A stretch of DNA of 64,000 bases from Agromyces aurantiacus. GTDB taxonomy: Bacteria > Actinomycetota > Actinomycetes > Actinomycetales > Microbacteriaceae. Location of the stretch: positions 2,108,001 through 2,172,000 of the forward strand of contig NZ_JAFBBW010000001.1 of NCBI RefSeq assembly GCF_016907355.1, in the 5' to 3' direction. The position numbers and the translations under genes were made by a program. Positions 21,858-28,811 of this stretch are shown here, piece after piece. Under the pieces are notes generated by a model. It had not been told where the DNA came from and made no database searches. It saw only the letters and a list, made by a program, of their open reading frames with translations. Each line of letters begins with the position of its first letter. Within the stretch, counting starts at the first letter, position 1.

Positions 21858-22442
21858 ATGGGGTTCACGCGCGCCCAGCTGGAGTCCTACCGGGGCATGA
21901 GCGTCGACGACCTCATGCCCGAGCATCCGAAGCTCGTGTTCGTCGGCATCAACCCCGGGCTCTGGACCGCCGCGACCAACACGCACTTCGCCCACCCCGG
22001 CAACCGGTTCTATCCGGCGCTCGCCGCGGCCGGAGTGATCCCGCGAGTCCCCGACTTCGCCGCGGGGCTGAGCGACGCCGACCGGCGCATCTTCCTCGAC
22101 ACCGGCATCGGCATCTCCAACCTCGTGCACCGCGCCACGGCGCGTGCCGACGAGCTGGACCGGCAGGAACTCCGCGACGGGGCGGCACGCCTGGCCGACG
22201 ATGTCGCCAGGTGGCATCCGCGGGTCGTCGCCGTCGTCGGGCTCACGGCCTACCGGCAGGGCTTCGACCGGCCGAAGGCGCGCGCCGGCCGACAGGACGA
22301 GGCGCTCGCCGGCGCCGAGCTGTGGGTCGTGCCCAATCCGAGCGGGCTCAACGCGCACTCGACGGTCGCCGATCTCGCGCGCGCGTATGCCGAGCCCGCG
22401 CTCGCCGCGGGCATCCCGCTCGCCCGCCGCGACTCGGAATAG
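21858..22442 (+). CDS. mug: mismatch-specific (G:T/U) DNA glycosylase, MUG family
   Basis: 194 residues from ATG 21858, one base after the previous stop. The active-site motif VFVGINPGLWTAATNTHFAHPGNRF (quoted in part) contains the family NPG..S/A.....G.HFA.P.NRF pattern, and the C-terminal motif is VVPNPSGLNAH. The family removes U or T mispaired with G, and ethenocytosine. Length is typical. It shares the strand and close spacing of the genes before it. Confidence 0.92.
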   Translation: MGFTRAQLESYRGMSVDDLMPEHPKLVFVGINPGLWTAATNTHFAHPGNRFYPALAAAGVIPRVPDFAAGLSDADRRIFLDTGIGISNLVHRATARADELDRQELRDGAARLADDVARWHPRVVAVVGLTAYRQGFDRPKARAGRQDEALAGAELWVVPNPSGLNAHSTVADLARAYAEPALAAGIPLARRDSE

Positions 22443-22471
22443 GAGCGAACCGAATTCCGGGAAATGCACAT

Positions 22472-22503
22472 AAGTCGGAATAACGGTAGGATCATTCCGA
22501 CTT
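22472..22503 (+). promoter_or_regulatory. perfect inverted repeat bracketing the fic promoter (candidate operator)
   Basis: Arms AAGTCGGAAT (22472-22481) and ATTCCGACTT (22494-22503) are perfect 10-bp inverted repeats separated by 12 bases. Between them lies TAGGAT (22487-22492), a good -10 box. A related half-site, ACTCGGAAT, occurs at 22433-22441. The ribosome site GGGAGG (22504-22509) starts right after the right arm. The segment is AT-richer than its surroundings. A repressor binding both arms would cover the -10. Confidence 0.75.
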
Positions 22504-22515
22504 GGGAGGTGGCGT

Positions 22516-23736
22516 ATGGCACCGAGCACGCCATCGGGTGCTGCATGGCCGCCGCATGCGGCGCGCACCGTCGCCTGGCGGCAGTCCGGCCGCCACGGCA
22601 CGCGGGCCGACCGGATGCTGCGGGAGGTCACCGTCTCGATCCCGCCGATGATCGCGGAACTCGATTACACGCCGCCGATCGGGCTCGCCCCGGCGCTCGC
22701 CGAGGCCGCCCGCGAGGTCATCGCGGTCGACGCCGATCCGCGCGGGCAGATCGGTGCGCTCGGCGGGCTGCTGCTGCGCACCGAGTCCGTGTCGTCCTCG
22801 AAGATCGAGCGCATCGACGCGAGCCTCGAGGACTACGCCCGCGCGGTCGCAGGCATCCGCTCGAACGAGTCCGCCTCGTCGATGGTCGCCGCGACGCGCG
22901 CGCTCGCGCAGATGATCGACCGGGCGGGGCAGGCCGGGCGGGTGCACCTCGACGACATCCTCACGGCGCACCGCACGCTCATGGCCGACGACCGCATGGA
23001 CGGCCACTACGCGGGACGGCTCCGCGACGTGCAGAACTGGATCGGCGGTTCCGACCACTCGCCGATCGGCGCCGTCCACATCCCGCCGCCGCCCGAGACG
23101 GTCCCGGCCTACCTCGACGACCTCGTGGCGTTCGCGAACCGCGACGACCTCGACCCCGTCGCCCAGGCGGCCATCGCGCACGCGCAGTTCGAGTCGATCC
23201 ATCCGTTCACCGACGGCAACGGGCGCATCGGCCGCGCGCTCATCAACGCGATCCTCCGACGTCGCGGACTCACCCGCCGGACGGTCGTCCCGGTCGCCTC
23301 CGCGATGCTGGCCGAGCGCGACCGCTACTTCGCGCTCGTCAACGGCTACCGGGAGGGCCGGGTCGACGCGTTCGTGGCCGACCTCGCGCGCGGCACCCGG
23401 ATCGCGGCGATGGAGGCGCGCCGGTCCGCGGACCGCCTGGCCGAGCTGCCGGCGCAGTGGCGCGAGCTCAGCCGACCGCGCGCCGGCAGCGCCGCGGCGG
23501 CCCTCCTCGGCAGGCTCGCCGAGCACCCCATCGTGACCGCCGAGGAGGCACAGGAGCTCACGGGCGCCCCGCTCTCGAGCGTGTACACCGCGCTCGACCG
23601 GCTCGAGGCCGACGGCATCATCCACCAGGTGACCGCGCGGCAGCGCAACCGGGTCTGGGGCGTCGACGACATCCTCGCCGAGCTCGACGAGCTGGCGGCT
23701 CGCATCGGCGCAGCGGTGCGCGCGACCGACCGCTGA
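22516..23736 (+). CDS. Fic family protein with C-terminal winged helix
   Basis: 406 residues from ATG 22516, with GGGAGG six bases ahead. The Fic active site HPFTDGNGRIGR (residues 229-240) is complete, so the protein should be able to transfer AMP to target hydroxyls. An N-terminal Fic_N region contains SSSKIERI (about residues 91-98), close to the class II inhibitory motif S/TxxxE, which suggests internal autoinhibition and no separate antitoxin. The last ~80 residues form a winged helix (VTAEEAQELTGAPLSSVYTA). Together with the palindrome over its promoter this suggests self-repression (inference). Confidence 0.92.
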   Translation: MAPSTPSGAAWPPHAARTVAWRQSGRHGTRADRMLREVTVSIPPMIAELDYTPPIGLAPALAEAAREVIAVDADPRGQIGALGGLLLRTESVSSSKIERIDASLEDYARAVAGIRSNESASSMVAATRALAQMIDRAGQAGRVHLDDILTAHRTLMADDRMDGHYAGRLRDVQNWIGGSDHSPIGAVHIPPPPETVPAYLDDLVAFANRDDLDPVAQAAIAHAQFESIHPFTDGNGRIGRALINAILRRRGLTRRTVVPVASAMLAERDRYFALVNGYREGRVDAFVADLARGTRIAAMEARRSADRLAELPAQWRELSRPRAGSAAAALLGRLAEHPIVTAEEAQELTGAPLSSVYTALDRLEADGIIHQVTARQRNRVWGVDDILAELDELAARIGAAVRATDR

Positions 23737-23780
23737 CCGGGACACGCCCCGCGGTCTGGGCGGGGGCGAACGTCGCGCAT

Positions 23781-23808
23781 AATGGATTGATGGATTCATC
23801 AATCCATT
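23781..23808 (+). promoter_or_regulatory. 28-bp perfect palindrome, candidate ArsR operator
   Basis: Arms AATGGATTGATG (23781-23792) and CATCAATCCATT (23797-23808) are perfect 12-bp inverted repeats around GATT. The palindrome overlaps a -10 box CATAAT (23778-23783) and ends next to the ribosome site GAGGAG (23809-23814) of the regulator gene, the usual design of an ArsR self-repression site. Confidence 0.85.
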
Positions 23809-23819
23809 GAGGAGTCGCC

Positions 23820-24242
23820 GTGTTCACCGATGCCAGCCGCCCGCTCTACGAGGTCAAGGCCAACCTGTTCAAGGGCCTCGCGCATCCGTTGCGGGTGCGC
23901 GTGCTCGAGGTGCTCGCCGCCGAACCCGACGACGAGACCCCGGTCGCCGCGCTGCTGCAGGCGACCGGCCTCGAGGCCTCCCACCTCTCCCAGCACCTCG
24001 CGGTGCTGCGCAACTACGGCCTCGTCACGGCCGAGCGCCGCGGCAACCAGGTGGGCTATCGACTCGCCTACCCGCAGGTCGCCGACCTCCTGCGCGTCGC
24101 GCGGAGCCTCCTCGGCGAGATCCTCCAGACCACCGAGCGACAGCTCGTCGCGCAGGCGGCACTGCCCGAGCTGCCTCCGCCCCCCGACGTGGACGCCGCA
24201 GCCGCCGCGCCCGCCCCGACCCGGACGGCGGCACGCGCATGA
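23820..24242 (+). CDS. ArsR family transcriptional regulator
   Basis: 140 residues from GTG 23820, five bases after GAGGAG. The winged helix is LFKGLAHPLRVRVLEVLAAE then ATGLEASHLSQHLAVLRNYG, with the wing RRGNQVGYRLA. The usual metal-binding cysteines of ArsR/SmtB (ELCVCDL type) are absent, so the signal is probably not a metal bound at the alpha-3N site. The C-terminal ~25 residues are a Pro/Ala tail. It is translationally coupled to a SulP transporter (ATGA overlap) and preceded by its likely operator, so it probably controls that transporter. Confidence 0.92.
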   Translation: MFTDASRPLYEVKANLFKGLAHPLRVRVLEVLAAEPDDETPVAALLQATGLEASHLSQHLAVLRNYGLVTAERRGNQVGYRLAYPQVADLLRVARSLLGEILQTTERQLVAQAALPELPPPPDVDAAAAAPAPTRTAARA

Positions 24243-25897
24243 GCGGCATGGCCGTGCGGCGCGCCGCACGCGGCATCCGCTCGCTGCTGCCCGCCTCGGC
24301 CGACTACCGCGGCCTGCGCCGGAGCTGGAAGGGCGACCTCGTCGCCGGCATCACGGTCGGGATCGTCGCGCTGCCGCTCGCGCTCGCATTCGGCGTGAGT
24401 TCCGGGGCGGGCGCCGCGAGCGGCCTGGTCACCGCGATCGTCGCCGGTCTCGTCGCGGCGGTGTTCGGCGGCTCCAACGTGCAGGTCTCGGGACCGACGG
24501 GCGCGATGGTCGTCGTGCTCGCGCCCATCATCGCCACGCACGGCGCGGGGGCGCTCGCGGCGGTCGGCCTGCTCGCGGGCGTCATGGTGCTCGCCGCCGG
24601 CGCCCTGCGGCTCGGGCGCGCGGTCGCGTTCATCCCGTGGCCCGTCATCGAGGGCTTCACGCTCGGCATCGCCGTCATCATCTTCTTGCAGCAGGTGCCG
24701 TCGGCGGTCGGCGTGCCGGCGACCGCGGGCGAGAACGCCGTCGTCGGCGCGGTCGACGCGGTGCTTCGCGCATCGTGGCCCGAGGCCGCCGCCTCGCTCG
24801 TGGTCGTCGCCGCGGTCGCCGCGATCATGCTCGTCGCCCCCCGGATCCACCGCCTCGTCCCCGGCTCGATCGTCGCGATCGTGGTCGTGACCGCGATCAC
24901 TTCGCTCGCCGCGCTTCCGGTCGCGACGATCGGCGAGCTGCCGAGCGGGCTGCCCGCGCCCGTGCTGCCCGCCGTCGACCCCGCGGCGCTCGTCTCGCTG
25001 CTCCTGCCCGCCGCGACCGTCGCGGCGCTCGCGGCGATCGAGTCGCTGCTGTCGGCGCGCGTGGCGGCGACCATGGCCGACACGGGGCCCTACGACGCCG
25101 ACCGCGAGCTCGTCGGCCAGGGCCTCGCCTCGATCGCATCGGCGCTGTTCGGCGGCATGCCCGCGACCGGCGCGATCGCGCGCACGGCGGTGAACGTCCG
25201 CACGGGCGGTCGCACGCGACTCGCGGCGATCCTGCACGCGGTCCTGCTGGCTGGGATCGTGCTCGCGGGCGCGAGCGTCGTCGCGCACATCCCGCTCGCC
25301 GCGCTCGCGGGCGTGCTCATGGTGACCGCGACGCGCATGATCTCGCCGGCCACCATGCGCTCGGTGCTCGGGTCGACGCGCGCCGACGCCGCGGTGTTCG
25401 TTGCGACGGCGATCATCACCGTGAGCGTGGACCTCATCACGGCCGTGCTCGTCGGCATCGCGGTCGCCGCCTTCCTCGCCCTGCGGGCGGTCGCGCGTTC
25501 GAGCGGCGTGCACCGCGAGGAGCTGCCCGGCGCGGCCGAGGCCGGCGACGACCGCATCGCGCTGTTCCGCCTCGAGGGCGCGCTCTTCTTCGGCGCGGCC
25601 GAGCGCATGCTCGAGCGCGTCGCGGCGCTGCGCGACGTCGACGTCGTGATCATCCGGATGTCGCAGCTGCAGCTGCTCGATGCGACCGGCGCCCAGGTGG
25701 TCACCGAACTGATCCACGCGCTCGAGCGGCGGGGCGTCACGGTGCTCGTCAAGGGCATCCAGGGGCGGCATCTCGAGCTGGCCCGCCGCGTCGGCGTGAT
25801 CGACTCGCTCCGGCACCGCAACCACCTGTTCGACGAACTCCCCGCGGCGGTCGAGCACGCCCGCAGCCATGTCCGACGGGCGGCCGCGGCACTGTGA
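24239..25897 (+). CDS. SulP family inorganic anion transporter with STAS domain
   Basis: 552 residues from ATG 24239 (overlaps the ArsR stop); ATG 24248 is an alternative. The N-terminal part reads YRGLRRSWKGDLVAGITVGI, the classical SulP entrance, followed by about 10-14 hydrophobic segments up to residue ~415. Residues ~435-545 form a cytoplasmic STAS domain (DVVIIRMSQLQLLDATGAQV). SulP proteins carry sulfate, bicarbonate or other anions; specificity is not visible. ArsR-SulP pairs are frequent in actinobacteria and some respond to bicarbonate or sulfur state (family knowledge). Confidence 0.93.
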   Translation: MSGMAVRRAARGIRSLLPASADYRGLRRSWKGDLVAGITVGIVALPLALAFGVSSGAGAASGLVTAIVAGLVAAVFGGSNVQVSGPTGAMVVVLAPIIATHGAGALAAVGLLAGVMVLAAGALRLGRAVAFIPWPVIEGFTLGIAVIIFLQQVPSAVGVPATAGENAVVGAVDAVLRASWPEAAASLVVVAAVAAIMLVAPRIHRLVPGSIVAIVVVTAITSLAALPVATIGELPSGLPAPVLPAVDPAALVSLLLPAATVAALAAIESLLSARVAATMADTGPYDADRELVGQGLASIASALFGGMPATGAIARTAVNVRTGGRTRLAAILHAVLLAGIVLAGASVVAHIPLAALAGVLMVTATRMISPATMRSVLGSTRADAAVFVATAIITVSVDLITAVLVGIAVAAFLALRAVARSSGVHREELPGAAEAGDDRIALFRLEGALFFGAAERMLERVAALRDVDVVIIRMSQLQLLDATGAQVVTELIHALERRGVTVLVKGIQGRHLELARRVGVIDSLRHRNHLFDELPAAVEHARSHVRRAAAAL

Positions 25898-25905
25898 CGG
25901 TGCGG

Positions 25906-25924
25906 CGGCACGTCGTCCGTGCCG
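25906..25924 (+). terminator. possible short hairpin after the SulP gene
   Basis: CGGCAC (25906-25911) and GTGCCG (25919-25924) form a 6-bp stem around GTCGTCC, nine bases after the SulP stop. It is weak and without a T-run. Confidence 0.35.
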
Positions 25925-25957
25925 ACGCAAGCCCTCCCGGCCGCGACGGACGTCGGG

Positions 25958-25963
25958 CACGAT
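25958..25963 (+). promoter_or_regulatory. -10-like box CACGAT before the glycosyltransferase
   Basis: CACGAT is followed by six bases and ATG 25970, the leaderless spacing, though its first base departs from TAnnnT. Confidence 0.35.
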
Positions 25964-25969
25964 GAGTCC

Positions 25970-26767
25970 ATGCACACGGCGCCCACGGTCTCGGTCGTCA
26001 TCCCGGTGAGGGACGACGAGGAGCTGCTCCGCCGATGCCTCACGGCGCTCGCGGCGCAGCGCCGGGCACCCGATGAGATCGTGGTCGTCGACAACGGCTC
26101 GACCGACGGCTCGGCCGACGTCGCGAGTGCGGCCGGGGCTCGCGTGGTGGCCGAGCCCGAACCGGGCATCCCCGCGGCGTCGGCCCGCGGGTTCGACGAG
26201 GCACGAGGCGAGGTGATCGCCCGGCTGGACGCCGACTGCGTGCCGCCCGCCGACTGGATCGAGCGGATCCGGGACGCGTTCGCCGACGATCCGGCGCTGG
26301 ACGCGCTGACCGGGCCGGCGCGCTTCATCGACGGGCCGCGCGCGCTGCGGCCGCTCCTGTCGACGCTCTACGTCGGCAGCTACGTCGTGGCCGTGGCGCC
26401 CGCGCTCGGACACGTGCCGCTGTTCGGCTCGAACCTCGCCGTCCGGCGCGAGGCGTGGGCGGAGGTGCGCGAGCGGGTCCATCGTCGCGATGCGCTCATG
26501 CACGACGACATGGATCTCTCGATGCACCTGGGGCCGTGTCGCCGCTTCCGCTACGACCTGCGCCTCGGCATGGGCATCTCGATGCGCGCGCTCCGGGGCG
26601 GCGGGCGACTGCGCCTGCGCCGCGGGGTGCACTCCATCGTGTCGCACTGGCCGGATCAGTTCCCCGTGCGGCGCTGGGGACGACGCGCCGCGTGGCTCGC
26701 GAGCGGCGCGGTCGCGGTGCGCAGCGTCGACGACCCGGGGATCGAGCGGCGGAGCCGGCCGACGTAG
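25970..26767 (+). CDS. family 2 glycosyltransferase
   Basis: 265 residues from ATG 25970. The GT-A fold motifs are present: VSVVIPVRDDEELLRRCL at the start, EIVVVDNGSTDGSADVA, then the DxD-type IARLDADCVPPADWIE (about residue 85), and a late HDDMDLSMHLG that corresponds to the ED base region. There are no membrane segments, so it acts on a soluble or membrane-surface acceptor. No polysaccharide genes are nearby and the substrate cannot be assigned. Its stop TAG is part of a TAGCAT box that may drive the following small gene. Confidence 0.88.
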   Translation: MHTAPTVSVVIPVRDDEELLRRCLTALAAQRRAPDEIVVVDNGSTDGSADVASAAGARVVAEPEPGIPAASARGFDEARGEVIARLDADCVPPADWIERIRDAFADDPALDALTGPARFIDGPRALRPLLSTLYVGSYVVAVAPALGHVPLFGSNLAVRREAWAEVRERVHRRDALMHDDMDLSMHLGPCRRFRYDLRLGMGISMRALRGGGRLRLRRGVHSIVSHWPDQFPVRRWGRRAAWLASGAVAVRSVDDPGIERRSRPT

Positions 26768-26808
26768 CATGGAGGCACGCCGGCCGGGGCGCTCTGGAGG
26801 GAGCAGCA

Positions 26809-27075
26809 CTGGCCACGTGGCATCCGATCCTCGCCGCCGACGAGCCCGAGCCCGGCCGGTGGCGACTGGTCGACTCGATGGGACGGGAGTACGGCCGCGT
26901 CAGCATCGTGCGCCTCGGCGGGGACATCCGCTATCGGGCCGAGTTCGAGGGGCGGCTGCTCGGCTGGGGGTCGTCGCTTCGAGGTGCCTGCGAGCGCGTC
27001 CATCAGGCGTTCGTGCGGTCGCACGGGCCGGGGGACTGGCAGGGATATCCGGACTTCTCGCACGCCCGGAACTGA
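26809..27075 (+). CDS. small conserved-looking protein, probable CTG start (88 aa)
   Basis: The coding frame WHPILAADEPEPGRWRLVDSMGREYG...AHARN is clear from ~26815 to the stop at 27075, but no ATG, GTG or TTG lies in frame near its beginning. A CTG at 26809 sits five bases after a strong ribosome site GGAGGGAG (26796-26803), so I place the start there. Small proteins beginning (M/L)ATWHPILA occur in related genomes as far as I recall. A TAGCAT -10-like box overlaps the preceding stop. It contains RYRAEFEGRLLGWGSSLRGACE, a compact alpha/beta segment. Function unknown. Confidence 0.7.
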   Translation: MATWHPILAADEPEPGRWRLVDSMGREYGRVSIVRLGGDIRYRAEFEGRLLGWGSSLRGACERVHQAFVRSHGPGDWQGYPDFSHARN

Positions 27076-27129
27076 GCGTGCCTCAGTCGCGTCGCCGCAC
27101 TGTTGCGCATCTCACGGAGCTGAGGAAAC

Positions 27130-27147
27130 GTCGTCACCTTTGACGAC
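27130..27147 (+). promoter_or_regulatory. inverted repeat in the leader of the lysozyme-like gene
   Basis: GTCGTCA (27130-27136) and TGACGAC (27141-27147) are perfect 7-bp arms around CCTT, in the 202-base gap before the gene at 27278. TTGACG (27140-27145) within it resembles a -35 box. The rest of this gap is AT-richer than its surroundings and contains no other gene I can support. Confidence 0.45.
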
Positions 27148-27277
27148 TTTCACAGGAAACGAGCACGACTCGTGGAGGAATCGTGTGCAGACTGGCCACT
27201 TCGCCGCGGCGACCCCCCTTTTGCACCGAGACGAGAGCAGAGCCGGCCTGCCTGGAGCAGCACCCCGCAGGCCGGAC

Positions 27278-28210
27278 ATGAGATCTATGCGCAACCTGAA
27301 AAGTTCCCCCAGTACCACCGAAACCCTCGAACCCAGGCCCCTGGACGCCAAGCGCGTCGAGGTGCGGCGTGCCCGCCGCAACCGCCGGACCCTCATCGCG
27401 TCCGGCGCCGTGGTCGCGGTCGGCGCCCTCGTCGGCTCCGGCTTCGCCGTCCAGTCGGCCGTCGCCGACCAGCACCTCCGCGTGGCGCAGACGGCGGCCC
27501 TGACGGAGGGAACCGACCGTGGCATCGACCAGCTCGACGCGCACGGCGGCATCCTCGAGGCCAAGGCCGTCAAGCAGGCCGAGGACACGATCGCGGTCGC
27601 GAGCGACACCATCGCCGCCGCGAAGGGCAAGGCCGACGCCGGCGAGCTCGCCTCGACCGTCGCGAGCCTCGAGGACTACACCTACCTCGCGCCCGAGCGC
27701 GTCTTCGCACTCGTCGATGCGGCCACCGAGCACGCCGACGAGGTGAAGGCCGAGATCAAGGAGTTCGACCGGAAGGCCGCCGAGAAGGCCGCTGCCGAGA
27801 AGGCCGCCGCCGAGAAGGCCGCCGCCGAGAAGGCTGCCGCCGAGGCCGCTGCCGCGGCGGAGCAGGCCCCGGCCTCGCCGTCGTACCCGACCGGCCCCGC
27901 GAACCCGAGCGGCGCCCAGGCGATCGCGCGCGACCTCATGGCCTCGCTCTACGGCTGGGGCGACGACCAGTTCGGCTGCCTCGTCGACCTCTGGAACAAG
28001 GAGTCGGGCTGGAACGTCTACGCCCAGAACCCCTCGAGCGGCGCGTACGGCATCCCGCAGGCGCTGCCCGGCGACAAGATGGCGACCGCCGGCGCCGACT
28101 GGGCGTCCAACCCGGCCACGCAGATCACGTGGGGCCTCGGCTACATCGCCGGCCGCTACGGCACCCCGTGCGGCGCCTGGTCGCACTCGGCCTCGGTCGG
28201 CTGGTACTGA
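27278..28210 (+). CDS. secreted lysozyme/transglycosylase-like protein with Ala-Lys helix
   Basis: 310 residues from ATG 27278 (ATG 27287 is a close alternative). After a basic stretch comes one membrane/signal segment (TLIASGAVVAVGALVGSGFA, about residues 40-60), then a helical region ending in a KAAAE repeat, a Pro linker, and a C-terminal ~95-residue lysozyme-like domain: LWNKESGWNVYAQNPSSGAYG with the putative catalytic Glu, then IPQALPGDKMA. Two cysteines (FGCLVDLW; YGTPCGAW) probably form a disulfide. The domain is like that of aggregation-promoting factors and Rpf-type muralytic enzymes. A paralogue is at 35396-36244. Confidence 0.88.
   Translation: MRSMRNLKSSPSTTETLEPRPLDAKRVEVRRARRNRRTLIASGAVVAVGALVGSGFAVQSAVADQHLRVAQTAALTEGTDRGIDQLDAHGGILEAKAVKQAEDTIAVASDTIAAAKGKADAGELASTVASLEDYTYLAPERVFALVDAATEHADEVKAEIKEFDRKAAEKAAAEKAAAEKAAAEKAAAEAAAAAEQAPASPSYPTGPANPSGAQAIARDLMASLYGWGDDQFGCLVDLWNKESGWNVYAQNPSSGAYGIPQALPGDKMATAGADWASNPATQITWGLGYIAGRYGTPCGAWSHSASVGWY
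27785..27844 (+). repeat. four tandem 15-bp units coding KAAAE
   Basis: Four near-identical copies of AAGGCCGCCGCCGAG, preceded by a 12-bp partial copy (27773-27784). They encode a Lys-Ala-Ala-Ala-Glu helix in the lysozyme-like protein. Copy number could vary between strains by slippage. Confidence 0.85.
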
Positions 28211-28235
28211 TCCCGCCGCACCACCCCCTCGATAC

Positions 28236-28292
28236 CGCGATCACCCGGTGGACGTCGGCGTCTCGAACGCCGCGAGCCACCGGGTGATCGCG
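28236..28292. terminator. long hairpin between convergent genes, one arm inside the MarR coding end
   Basis: Perfect 16-bp arms, CGCGATCACCCGGTGG (28236-28251) and CCACCGGGTGATCGCG (28277-28292). The 25-base loop holds a second small stem GGCGT/ACGCC. It lies 25 bases after the lysozyme-like gene stop. On the minus strand both arms fall mostly within the last codons of the MarR gene, whose stop is at 28241. It can serve as terminator for the plus-strand gene and perhaps both. Confidence 0.7.
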
Positions 28293-28765
28293 CGTTCCAG
28301 CGCGATCCGGTCGGCCTGGTCGACGGCCTCGAGCAGGCGATGCTCGTTGGCCATGTGCGCGGTCATGACCTCGTCGATGAGCTCGCGTCCGGCGGAGGTG
28401 AGCGCGATGACGCGACCGCGGCCGTCGGTGTCGCTCACGCGTCGCGTGACGAGCCCGCGCTGCTCGAGCCGGTCGATCCGCTTGGTCATGGCCCCGCTGG
28501 TCACCATCGTCGACGCCGCGAGGTCGCCCGGCGTCCGTTCGTAGGGCGCGCCCGCGCGCCGGAGCGTGGCCAGCACGTCGAACTCGCCCTCGGACAGTCC
28601 GAACCGGCCGTACACCGCGACGAGCTCCTCGGTCAGCGCGTTCGCGAGGCGGTGCAGGCGGCCGATCACGCCCTGCGGCGACACATCCAGGTCGGGCCGT
28701 TCGCGCCGCCATTCGGCCATGATGCGGGCGACGTGATCCTGGGCGGCATCCGGGCTCGGTGTCAT
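28241..28765 (-). CDS. MarR family transcriptional regulator, divergent from EamA transporter
   Basis: 174 residues from ATG at 28765; a TAGAAT -10 box ends seven bases before it, so the transcript is probably leaderless. The core helix-turn-helix and wing read GLSEGEFDVLATLRRAG, PGDLAASTMVTSGAMTKRID, and VSDTDGRGRVIALT, clear MarR features. It is divergent from an EamA exporter, with two TTCCnnGGAA palindromes in the 40-base gap, so it very likely represses both genes. The inducer is unknown. Its 3' end is part of a long hairpin. Confidence 0.93.
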   Translation of the reverse strand: MTPSPDAAQDHVARIMAEWRRERPDLDVSPQGVIGRLHRLANALTEELVAVYGRFGLSEGEFDVLATLRRAGAPYERTPGDLAASTMVTSGAMTKRIDRLEQRGLVTRRVSDTDGRGRVIALTSAGRELIDEVMTAHMANEHRLLEAVDQADRIALERAITRWLAAFETPTSTG

Positions 28766-28772
28766 GGGCTGG

Positions 28773-28778
28773 ATTCTA
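28773..28778 (-). promoter_or_regulatory. -10 box TAGAAT of the divergent MarR gene
   Basis: On the minus strand TAGAAT is followed by seven bases and ATG 28765. It lies beside the left operator palindrome. Confidence 0.6.
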
Positions 28779-28780
28779 TC

Positions 28781-28811
28781 TTCCAAGGAAGCTATAGTGT
28801 CTTCCATGGAA
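28781..28811 (+). promoter_or_regulatory. twin MarR operator, two TTCCnnGGAA sites 21 bp apart
   Basis: TTCCAAGGAA (28781-28790) and TTCCATGGAA (28802-28811) are two copies of one palindrome placed 21 bp apart, i.e. on the same DNA face. The second overlaps the EamA start codon, and TATAGT (28793-28798) lies between them, so bound MarR would block both divergent promoters. Confidence 0.85.
28793..28798 (+). promoter_or_regulatory. -10 box TATAGT of the EamA gene, leaderless
   Basis: TATAGT is followed by seven bases and ATG 28806. No ribosome site is present. Confidence 0.7.

Noticed and set aside
22516..23736. Fic as half of a toxin-antitoxin pair
   Set aside because: No small partner gene lies on either side; the inhibitory-like motif is inside the protein.
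24068..26809. A 913-codon minus-strand frame across the SulP and glycosyltransferase genes
   Set aside because: Antisense shadow; the plus-strand genes have clear motifs, operator, ribosome site and coupling.
27146..27160. TTTCACAGGAAAC resembles the lac leader found in cloning vectors
   Set aside because: The match is short, differs from the vector sequence by a missing CA, and is embedded in normal chromosomal context; chance similarity.
27112..27277. A c-di-AMP (ydaO-type) riboswitch before the lysozyme-like gene
   Set aside because: In actinobacteria such genes often carry this riboswitch, but I cannot find its conserved segments here; only a simple inverted repeat is present.
27773..27844. 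Tandem repeats as a CRISPR-like array
   Set aside because: The units are in-frame KAAAE codons within a gene, with no spacers.
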